Shown: one piece after another, positions 50,101 through 62,100 of the stretch
Layout: each line of letters opens with the position of its first letter
Position numbering within the stretch: position 1 is the stretch's first letter
Assembly: GCF_040954835.1 (NCBI RefSeq)
Contig: NC_090697.1
Location: 38,996,788 to 39,060,787, forward strand
Length of the DNA: 64,000 bases
Direction of reading: 5' to 3'
Origin: Lepisosteus oculatus
Lineage: Eukaryota > Chordata > Actinopteri > Semionotiformes > Lepisosteidae
The notes under the pieces: model-generated
Database searches by the model: none
Told to the model about the DNA's origin: nothing
What the model saw: the letters and a program-made list of their open reading frames with translations, nothing else
Made by a program: the position numbers and the translations under genes

Positions 50101-53100
50101 GATTGCTTGGTGCCCGCCAGCGCATTATCATCTTGCACCAGGGGAAAGTGAAAATGCTGGAAGTGCTGGTGGTCATTTATTTCACTCTCCATCACTCTGC
50201 CCAACCCCACACCACTCCCCACCCCACCCTGGACAGACAAAGTTGATTAAAAACTATTTTAAAAGGATGCGGGGTGTTAAAACAAACTCTGCTTAACAGA
50301 GCCGCTTGTAAGAGCAAGGTTACGTTCTGTTCAATTAAAGCTACAGTACAGATTTTAAATTCTTCAACCAAAATTAGCGGTTTGTCAACATCATCAAAAT
50401 TTTCAAAATCATCACAATTTGCAAGCAGTGCACGACTTCTCAAAAGGTACCTTTTGTCTCTCCTGCAAATTCAACAAAGGCTTATTTTTTATAATTCTGA
50501 AACTTTTTAATAGTATTGTAGAGAATACGGTTCATGCTGGAAAATCAAAATACCGCCAACTCCTCCCACTGGATTTCACCTCCCACTGTTCCAAAGCCGT
50601 ATGGTTTCAAAGTATGTGTGAAATGTTTAATTCCTAATCACGAATTAATCACAAAACCATCACTTATAATAATTCATCCAGATACACACTCTCACACTGG
50701 AGCCAACAACAAGCTATAATGGAGTATTTTTATTTATTAGACTATGTAAGAAACAAACCAAAAGTAATTCTCAGATCGGGCTTTGAACCGCCTGGGTGTA
50801 GTGCGCTACATTACAGTCAACTGCCCAAGACCACTATAAGGACAATAAAAGTAAAAAAAAATAAGCAAATGTTAAAATGTTTCCTAAACATCCACTTGTG
50901 ATATTTTAGCTTCTTAGTTACTCGATTCCATATTAATATTACTATCAAGTGGTATTAAATCAGTACAACTTATATTGTTTTACAATAACAGCAAGTGGTG
51001 TTCTTACTACATTTTCTTAGAAAAGGATAACACGTTATAACTTTTTATGATGTACAGCATATAAGCTTTATAATGTTAGAACAAACACGTTAAAACCACT
51101 ACCCACTGTAAGTTACCAAATTAAAGTCTTTGATGCGTAAAATATTTATGCATAATTAAAATATTCATGAAAAGGTGGAAGGCTGGATCTGTACATACAA
51201 TGATGCTGACTGATAAAGGAAGTAGAGGACTATTGTTATCACGTAAAGTACAGTTATATACGAAGTATCATCATAGTTTCAGATTTTAACATTTATTCTT
51301 GCATTTTATTGTAGGTCCATTTAAATTTATTTTGAGTTACCTTTGGTACAGGTAAGTTTTGTATTTGATTTTTCTTGTTCTATATTTCGTGTAATGACAA
51401 TTTTTTGTTTGGCAAAAAAAGGTACCTATTTTAACACTTTCACTTTAGTGTGCTGTAGACCTGTGACCAGAATCCGATAGGGAAAAATAATTAATCTTAT
51501 TCTTCACAAAGACTTTACTAATTAAATTGTGTTCAGGCTGGTTATAACAACAGTCCATTTAACTCAATATTTTAAACTCGAGTAATTGTGCCTTTTAATT
51601 AACGTATCGCCCATGGCATGTGATGTCTTTTTTCAGCAGTTAAAAGTGGTAATTATTTATCCTTATGTTGACCTTTTTTCAGATATGGTTTTCTAACATA
51701 TAAATGCTTTATCTTCTAATATATAGTCCTTCAAGTTGTTCTCTGCCTCCCGGACTTGTTCGTCTTGTCAGTAAAGAAATTAACTGGCAGCTGGTTCTTG
51801 CAAGGTAATCTTAATTAACTTTGTACTACAGTGCACACATTAAGGCTTATTAATCAGGGTTACACATTTAAAAATGTGTTTGTAAGAATAATGATCTTTT
51901 TTAGGGCAGCTACAAGATAACTTATTTATATATTTGTATGCTTTTAAATTAAATTTAATATTATTTGTTAAGTCTTGATAAAGTGTTGGTTTGTAATTTG
52001 TAAACAGAATATGTTCTATATGGCTCATAGAATGTCTAAAAGTAAATCAATCTACTCCCTTTCATAGCAATGGAAAACTGCTGGCTGTTGTACAAGATCA
52101 GTGTGTGGAAATCAGGTAACTGGTTATTTTTTACAGTTCAGTTTTATACTTATCAACTACAGCACCAATAATCTCTAGAGGAAAGGGCATAATTATTTAG
52201 TCAATTTTTCGTACATATTAAGTATCTTATGTCATGCAAACTAGGTTATTGTTTAAACCATAGAAACAGAAACAGTAGATGTTTTTCTTTCTTTTTACAG
52301 TATGTATCTTGTTAATGGCTATGGATTTCATTTTCTCAGATGACATTTTATCAGAAAAGCTTTTTTATTTGGTGTTTTTCTTTCTGCTTTTTGTGTTCAG
52401 AAAGTAAATGGGGAAAAAAGCTAATACTTTACAGTGTAACTCTCCATATAGCATACCAATCTTAATTTTAACCTGCCAGTTCTACTCCTTTATTTTTAAT
52501 AGCCGGACATTCCTGGTTTACATCAGCTAACTATCAGTATGAAAACATTAATAAAAAGAAGTTAAACACAACATTGGCAGCAAAAAAATGAAAAAATGTC
52601 TGAATTTTGTTTAAGACATTTAAATCAGTTTCTCTCAATGTGTTCATTAAATTTAAAAGCAATGTTTTGAAAGATCATATAAGAGAAATTACAGCTGCTA
52701 AAACCCATTTCAGCTATTATTAATTTCATATCAACATTTTTATTGTGTTTGCTGCTCTTGGATGGAACAGTAACTCTGCATACTTATTAATTTCCAAAGT
52801 TTTCAACAGTCTGACCATTGTCATTAATAAATAACAATTATCACATTCGATGGATTGAAATACTTTTGGAGGGTATAATTTGTTTCTCATTTCAGTGGCA
52901 TTTTACAGTATTGTTTATAAACACTTCTTGAAACATTCATAAATATATTAAAAGCCAGTGAAATATAGCCTGTCTTGTATGAGCTTCATTCGTCGTCAAA
53001 GTCTTTAAACCAGAAATGAATAAAAAATACTATATAATTTTAAAGTGTCACATTACTTGAAGTGTTAAAGAAAAAATATCCAGCATATGAATGTACTATA

Positions 53101-56100
53101 ACCAAATTTCTGTACTTTATGTTGCTTTAGCTAGTGCCACATCATGGCACAGCAAACTTGAATCACTTGGCCTTTGTAAAAATTGGCCAGAAATTGTATT
53201 CTGAAATGTTGAAGAGTTCAGGGTACATTTAATACTCTCACCCCACAGTTTATCCATTTAAAACTACTATCCTTCTTGTGTCAGCCTCAAAGTGCTATCA
53301 GTAGATTCACAAGCAGGAATTTTAGGATTCAGTTAATATCTTTTGTGTCAGTAATACTGAATAAAATTAAACAGTCACAAGGTAAATACCCTTTAAAAAA
53401 TCACTCTCACTGTTACTCACTAGTTATATTTTTCCCATTGAGTAAACTGTTGCTCGTAAATATTCTTGATGTGAAGAGTTGCATTAATTTAGTTATCCCC
53501 GCCCCATCTTTACAGTTGGTAATTTTTCAATAAAGGACCTCATTTCAACAAACAACATAAAATTCTGAATGAATTAGTTAAGAAAAAGGTGTCAGATGAA
53601 GGGTACCTTTGTTTGCTACGATGTGACTTAATATTTTTGGCATACATAATTCTCTTGATATATTTAATATTTAAGGTCAGTTGTCTTGAAAGACTCTATC
53701 TAAAATATTTTAACCAAAGCCTTAAGTAAGGCATATAAAATGTAGGGACATGATAACATGGAGCATCGCCTTAGAGCTAAGGTCTTGTACCAAGAAAGTG
53801 ATTTTGAACAAATCTCTTTTTTATAGCCCTGTGGTCTGGCGGTGTAATAGTGTAATTCCTGTTTCCATTCGTTCTGGAGTTAGCAAGTCTGCAGTCCTAA
53901 ATATTATCACATGTAATAATCCTATTACAAGTATGAGTAGTACTATAAACCTCCTAGCTCCTTCTTTGTGTCCCATATATTACCCTCGTTACCTGTGACC
54001 ACCACATTAATAATATTAGTAAACATAGAATATTGGAAAATGTTGCCTTTTGTTATTTGAGTTCCGATTTGGTGCTTGGGTGAAATTTGTTTTGCTATTA
54101 ATTTGCACATACTACATTTGAGTGTAATGGCAAATTTTCAACATGGAGTGTTTTCTCCAAAGTTCAGCAGCGCCTGTATTTCCTGCGAAGACTAAGAGTG
54201 TTTGGGGTTCGACAGGAAGTGATGCTGCTCTTTTACCGTGCTGTAATCGAGAGCATTATCAGATATGGTATTTCAGTGTGGTTTGGTAATCTATCAGTTC
54301 AGTTTAAATCGCAAGTTACTCGCCTCATCCAGACAGCTTTTAAGGTCATGGGTGTGAAATAGCACCTCTCCCTGCAGACAATCTTTAAAAAAAATCAATA
54401 ATCAAACAGGCAGGAAAAATTATATCAGATCCTTTCCACATCCTCAACTTTGAATATCAACTTCTTCCTTCTGGCAAACATTTAAAGGTTCCCAAATGTA
54501 AGTCAAGCAGATACAAACATTCCTTTGTTCCACTATCCATTAAAGCTGTCAGCGCAAATGTCAAGGATAAACACAATTTTGACTCTTACAACCCACTTGA
54601 GTGCAATATGTTTTGTGATGTGTTATAAATGTTACATGTTGTTATGTTATACTGTACATGTGCAATAGAATGATGTGCAATGTTTTTCTTATTTTTTGTG
54701 ATAGTATAATTTGCAATGTTTTTATTCTTTTTTTTGCATTGTATTTAAATGTACAGGAGTGCTGGGTGTCCATATAAAAATTCCCTCGGGACAATAAAAT
54801 CTTATCTTATCATATGAAACCTGGATGTGGAATTCATGTTTTTGTTGTATGTATAATTCATATATGACAATATGTTGCCACTGATGGCTATATCTCTGCA
54901 TTTAATTTACAATTAATTTCAAAACATCCAGTCAAACATTAAATTTACATTAAATGAAATATCATTGAATAAATACTTTGGTTGAGAGTTGTCTTATTTA
55001 ATGTAATGGTCTGTTTCATTTTAAGAAGTAGTAACTAAAACAATACCTTGTTAAAGTATGGTTTCTAAATAATAGTATAAAGAGAAACAAAGCATATTAA
55101 ACCCAACAAGAGGTGTACTGAATGGTAAAAATGTAGATTTTTAATGTAAAAAATCTGCATTTAGACAGAAAATCTACTGGTTTAGACGGTATTGACTGCA
55201 TTATTTGTTGGCAAAATAATTGTGACCACTGCTCTTTTCTGCTCATCTAATACTTTATCTTGTTAAACATTTAGATCTGCAAGAGATGATTTTGGTTCAG
55301 TCATTGGAAAATGTCAAGGTAATGTTTCAGTTAAATTATTATTTTAATGTTGCCTTTTTCCTTTGGAACTTAATATAAAGGTTCTTTTTTCCAGATGAAA
55401 AAATGGGCTACCTGTTCCACTGTAAATTAATTAGTCTGACAATTTATTTGCGGAGAATGTCTAAAAAAAATCATGAGAAATTACTGGTTTTAGATTAGGT
55501 AATGAGGTTAAAACTGCTATTTCTAATTAATTTAATGTTGTCATTGAATATTTCTTGAAAAACGTCCTTTCCTTCTTAAGAGCAAGATTACTGGTTAATT
55601 TATTTAGATATAACGAGTTCTCAGATGTCGAAAAGTTATGCATACATCAGAAGAAAATAAAATGCTTTGCTGATGCTGTGTAAACCTGCAGTGTGAATCT
55701 TGTTCCTGCAGCGCAAAAATATGCTGGTTGAGTTAATGCAGCACTGAGATGGCATTTCATGCAAAGTTTCCTGGTTGTCTCTGCTGACAGATAATTAATT
55801 AGAAACCAGCTGCAAAATGATTGGAAGTTAATCAGAGCCCATGCAGGATGCAGAACTCTGTTATAGTAATTAATGAACTACTGTGCTCACAGTTAAGCAT
55901 GCGGCCAAATTAATTGCCACAGTGATTTGACACAATAATAGCGATTTATTTTTTCACTTCTTTCATTCCAGATTACCTCCGAAACATATTTTCCACATTT
56001 GTATGTTTTTGGTATCGTAACATTTTGAGTCTTGTTTAATGATTTATTCGTTTGATACATTTTAGAACATATAGAATTTTAGACCCTGCACCCTGTAGTG

Positions 56101-59100
56101 ATTATGAAGCCATCCACCCCCTTATTTTCTTTCAGTGGATATGTGTTCTATTTTATAGACTATAGAGTTGGATTTAAAAGGGTCAGTGTTTATGGGAATG
56201 ATAGAATGAGGATGGAATGAATCATGGGATGGAAAACTCATCATTCAGCATGCTCTTCCCCTGAAATCAAAACTACAAAGGTCCACTTATCTTATGTTAA
56301 GTGGTAAAAAAGTATTTTGTAGGATTGATACTGTACGTGTGTGGTTGATTTGGTGGTACCAGGGGTTAGCATTGCTGCCTTGCAGCTCTAGGGCTCTGGG
56401 TTGAATTCTGGACCTGTGGTGCTGTCTGCATTAAGATGTATGTTCTCCCCATGTTTGTACTGGTTTCCTATGGGGGTTCCAGTTTCATCCCACTATTAAA
56501 AAACATTCTGGTAGGTTAATTGGCTTGGGAAAATGGCCCTAGGTTTGAGTGTGTGTGTCTGATCTGTGATGGACTGATGACCTGTCTGGTGTGTATCCTG
56601 CCTTGCACCCGTTGAAAGCATATCACCTTTTCCTTTTTTTGTTTTCCCATTAATTCATTCACCTGATTGGATACATACTGTAGCACATCTGTGAATGTGG
56701 AATTCATATTGTATCACTCATTGTTAACTTGGACCTTTCTGATTTGTTAAGGGCTGTGTGACTGATGTGGTTTATCTTCATCCCTTTGCCCTGTGTTAAT
56801 GTTTAGCTTTGATACTTGGATACAGTATGGTGCTGAAGTAAAATTAAATGAGAGGCAAATTACAGGATGGAAGTAAACTGCAGAGGTCACTTTAATTTCA
56901 TTACTCCAGCTTGTCATAATGAAAAATGAGAAAGAAACTGAGAGATTAATGAAAGTTTGAAATTCAAAATCCACTCCAGTATTTCATATTTATCTAAGAA
57001 TACTGTACTTTGTCATTGATTTTGATGAATTTGCTACAGCTGAATTTAAAAGAGTAATAATGTTAGCCAGATCATTATCCAAGTTGGTGGCTTTTTTATT
57101 TGACTCAAACTGTCATTCATTTCTAGTGCAAATCATTAAGAGAGAATTATCATAAATTAATTCAATTTTTTGAGATATATAGTCTTGGAATTCTACATGT
57201 CTTGAATAGATAGTCTCAGTTGCATTTCATGTTTCACTTTTATTCTTTTCTGGTTGCAGCCCTACAGCCCAAGTTGTATGTTGTCATGGGAACTGCAGAA
57301 TTTGACAATACATTTTACTTTTATTTGGTTGGGAAAAAATCCTTTTATATTATTTTGTGCTTTCCTCAAAACAGGTTTGCTGTGATTTTCAAAACTTTTT
57401 TTGTTTATGCACATTGCACATCTTGATTATTTTCCCAGTTTTACCACAGAATGACTTAACGATAGCTATGATTGTATCAATTTTTTACTTTACATGAGAA
57501 GATTTCCAGTTTGGATTGAAACATTTTTTGCTAAAACAACTGAAGGGGGCACTACTGTTTTATACAATTGTGATGGTAGAAAAAAAATAATATGCAAATC
57601 CCAAGAAAACGTTTGTCCATGGGCTGAATTTTGAAAACAAGACATTGATACATTTTGACAAAATAGAGACAACATAAAAATCACTTCTTTCACATTTTAA
57701 TTGGGCACCATTTAAGATTTTCAGATGGCAGTTTGTTTGAAATATTAAACTTTTTTTTTATTGTTCCCACAGTTTCTAAAGATCCGAATCCTCAGTGGAG
57801 GAGAGTTGCCTGGAGTCATGACTGCACACTTCTTGCATATGCTGAAAGCACAGGGACAGTGAGGGTGTTTGACCTGATGGGGAGTGAACTTTTCATTATT
57901 CCTCCGGTAATAATTTTATGGATTAAAACAGATTATATACTGTAGGAATAGTCTGGGTACCTATTTTGTATCAGGATTAATGCATGAAAATGAGACTGAA
58001 AACATCAGCCTGAAGCAGATTAAACTGTACAGAGGCTTCTCATTAAAATTTATAACCACTGAATGCTGGCAGTCTGAGGCAGATGGTCTTTTTATTTGTG
58101 CCTCTGTTAATATTCCTGTCAGTACAAGAATTTCTTCTAACAAATCAGAGTTTCTGTGGTACTTGTATTTCTGTATACTAATTTATTTTGTTAACTAGTG
58201 TTTGCTCTCATTTTTCTGTGGATTTCTTTATAGTGGTTTATAATGGTTTATATAGGTTCTTTATACTGTAAATGTTTGGTAAGCAACATTAACTCATAAT
58301 AGATAATGAATCCATAGTATATTAACTGTTATAAGATTAGTAACAAATATGTGTAAGTGTAGATGAACAACAAAAAGTTTGTGTAAAGGGAGAAACCACT
58401 AAAAGAGGTGACTCAAGTTTACCAGATTACATCTGAATGATAATTGGAACTATGTCCTATAATGTAATATAGCAGCATTTGAAATCTGTAGACAAGGCAT
58501 AAGGCATCAGCCTTATGCTGGATACAAAACAGTTGATATTCCTGTAGAAAACCTACATAGAAATATGGTGAAGGGTATGTTAGTTTTTAGGGGTAATTTG
58601 CATCTGTGGTTCCTGGAGGCTTTGAATTCTAGATTGGATGGAATATATACCAGGACATTTAGGAAAAACTCCAAGTTTAGCTGAAATTAGAGATACAATG
58701 AAAAAATAATCTGTGTGCAATTCTACTAAGATTATAGTAGCAAATCTAGCTATTTAGCATATGCTGCTAATCTTATAGTACATTATCAAAATGTATAAAT
58801 TGTTGTTTTTTTTTCAACTGGGATATGAATATATACTGTATATATAGCACTGTATATGAATACAACGTAAATATTAATAACTTACATTACAACAAATTTA
58901 TTAACTGTTAATATAATACTTACATTTCCATATTTACTCTTATAAAAAAAGTTCCTGATATTCTCATGGATTTACAGTACTAGAACCTAACCTGAAGTAT
59001 TCCATGAAGATGATCTGAGATTAAATTACTTTTTTGGTTGCATTTTAAACAAATATTTCACTTTGGTTATGTAAGTTCTAAAGTTGCATTCACATACAAA

Positions 59101-62100
59101 ACCTGCTCATTTGCCTCTGTTGAAGGGTTCTTTCTTCCAATCCTACCTTTTAATACCAAACTGAATGCAAGGATCACTCTGTAAGAGTAAATGATTTAAA
59201 AACAATCCACAAAAGGAGAAACAGAAATCTCTATACAAAAACAAATTTCATTCTAAATGTACATTTCTCTAGCAGCCTTTCTAGGGTTTTCTGTCTATAC
59301 TCCTGGAAATCCCATCCTCACTCTTTTCGTGTGAGAGAACTTATGTTGTGATTCCTCACCCATGCATGGAAGACAGTATATTTAGAAGATGCCTTCACAA
59401 TCACAGGGAGTCGTCATCCCTGAGTTTCCTTAGAACATTAATCCATCTCATAAAACCTCAGTCAATGCACAACATTGTGTAACTTAAATTTGCTTACCCT
59501 TCAGCATGTTGATTTTTCTTTTTCCCCACAGGCTACCAGTTCTTCAGGTGACTTGAGCTATGCTGTGGCAGGCCTAATTTTTTTGGAGTGCACAGCCAGC
59601 GCCCAGTGGTCAGCAGAGCTACTTGTTGTTAATTATCGAGGACATCTTAAGAGTTACCTTGTCAGGTAAATGAAAAGAAAAACAAAGCACAAACACTTAA
59701 AGAAAGATTTCTGCAATAAATCTTAATATAGAAGCTTTTGTTTCAGAAAAAGAAGTAGTGGCATGAATGTCATGACTAGTTGAATAGGAATTCTAAATTT
59801 AGCATATATTTTGAATGAAATGGATTAGGACTGGCATAGTGACATGGCACTGCTGGATTCAGTTACAGACCGAGGAGCCTTTTATGTGAAATTGAAGTGT
59901 TCTCTTTGTTGAAGCTTGGATTTTCAAAAGGCTTATTTTCACATTTAATTAACAAAACTTGTCCCTCCTATGAGAGTGAGCTCATATGCATTGCTGTGCC
60001 TTTAGAGTGGCGTCTCATCCAGGGTATATCCTGTCAGGTGTCCATTGTTTACAGCATTAGGCTTACTGTGACCTTGTTTTGGATGTGGATGTTATTTGAA
60101 GTTATTTGAAGTGGATGTATAGATTATCCAGTGGTAAACTGAATTATTTTGCCTCTTTGGTTTTGCTGCAGTCATTATTAGTTATGCTGTGAATGTTTGT
60201 AAATTCTGTTAATATTTACATATTGTTTTGTTTTTGCTTGTTTATGGAGCTGATGGCCAGCAGTTGGTCTAGAGGGCTGCTGTCCAATGAAGGTTCTTAA
60301 AATTCTGAATTGAAATGTCTAAGAACTAGGAAAAGGGCTATATTGGTGCAGTTAAGCAAATTATCTACTTGATATTTGCAGGTATTTTGGAGCTTGGATT
60401 GGAAAATGATCCTTCTGACCATAACCTAGGAATGTGCTAGCTAAAATAATGTTCTTAAAAAAGCAAAGCAAAAATATAGACAGTATTCCTGCTCTATTTT
60501 TCATTTTCTATTAACTTTTAGGTTGGTAACAAACCTTAGGAACCTTTTAATAACTAGCAATTTTACAACCACAGAATAAAGTTAATAAAATATGAATATG
60601 GAAATGTTTTCCATCAGAGACATCTTATCCCAAATTAATAAAGTAAAATGTTTTTCATTCATATTTGTTTTTTCAAGACTTAAAAGCCAATTTAAGGTAA
60701 GTGTAAAACTTGCAAGATTGAGCTGAGAATTCTAGTTCCCCATACCCAGCTTAGGTATAATGTTAACCTGGCCACCTAAATATCTTTTAGTCTAAGTTTC
60801 CTTTACGTAACAGATTTAATTTTTGTTCTTTTCTAAAGTGTAGTTTGTAATAACTGATGAACAGGCATGGTGTCACTGCATTATTACCTCGCAGTGCTGG
60901 GGCCTTGGGTTTAAATTCCTGGGATTCTGTCTGCATGAAATTTGTATGTTCTGGTACAGTAAGTTAATTGGCTCTTCAGAAAAATTGGCCCTGGTGTGTG
61001 TGGATTTTTGTGTCTGTATGTGCCCTGCAATGGAGTGGCGTTCTGTCAAGGGTGTACCCCATTTAGCACCTATTGCTTGATGGGATAGGATCATCCCCAA
61101 TGACCCTATATCGCATAAAGGGGTAAGAAAATAAAAGTATAAACACTTTGAATCATGTCTCCGATGCCTAAGTTTTATCGTAAATGTTAGGTTCATTATG
61201 CCTAAAAAATCCTATACAGTACCTACAAAAATCCAACTTGCATAGAATTTGGGTTGTAGCAAGTTCAGGAATGTAACCCCTACATAAATTGATGACTGCC
61301 TGAAATTCCATTTAGAACTAAAACCAACTAAAACCCATTTAACATTTCTGTAAATAGGCTGTATTTAATTTATCTAGTGACGACAAACATATTCTGTGTC
61401 AGATTTTGTTACTGTGGGATGCAGACACCTTGATCATTTAATCAGAGTACATTTTGTACATTTGTCTAAGAATATCAAGCAGGGATTCGTGTATGTTAAG
61501 TGATTTTTCAAAATCCTTGGTTTTGCATCCTTACTGTAACATCTGTAAATATAACGTGTTTAAGACCTTCTGTGGCAATCTTTGCTTTTAAAGTGAATTC
61601 TGCATATCAATAGATTGGTTTTGTTATATACTGTACAAAGTTTTTTTTCATAGAATTTAAATTTGTTTTTGAATACTAAAGCTGTTTTTTTGTTGTTGTT
61701 TTTTTTCACACAAATAACACAGCACTGGTGGACCATGTTGTCCCGAGTAATTGTCTCCAGAGATTTTCTATAACACACAGTATGTACTGTATGCCCAGTA
61801 CTTGAAAGTGCAAGTATCAGTCCCCATTAGTGGGTGTGTATAATTTTAAGGTCAAATAATTCGTATTTGTAGAGGCTGAGGAGACAGTACTGAAGATGTT
61901 TATCTGGTACATACTGTACAAATGTTTTAAAACAGACAATTTAACTATGAATTAACACACTTAGCAGCAAAGTTAGATACTCTGTATAGTCCCTGTGTGG
62001 TTTTTATCTAAATATAAACTTGAAAGACTGAATACTTTTTTAAATTTAATTCTAAAATGCAGTACACAGGACACGGGCATTCATAGAATTAATAGAAATC

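Noticed and set aside
57907..57945. NBAS exon 7 continuing into VIILWIKTDYIL
   Set aside because: Intron read-through after donor GTAATA; exon 8 resumes the family sequence.
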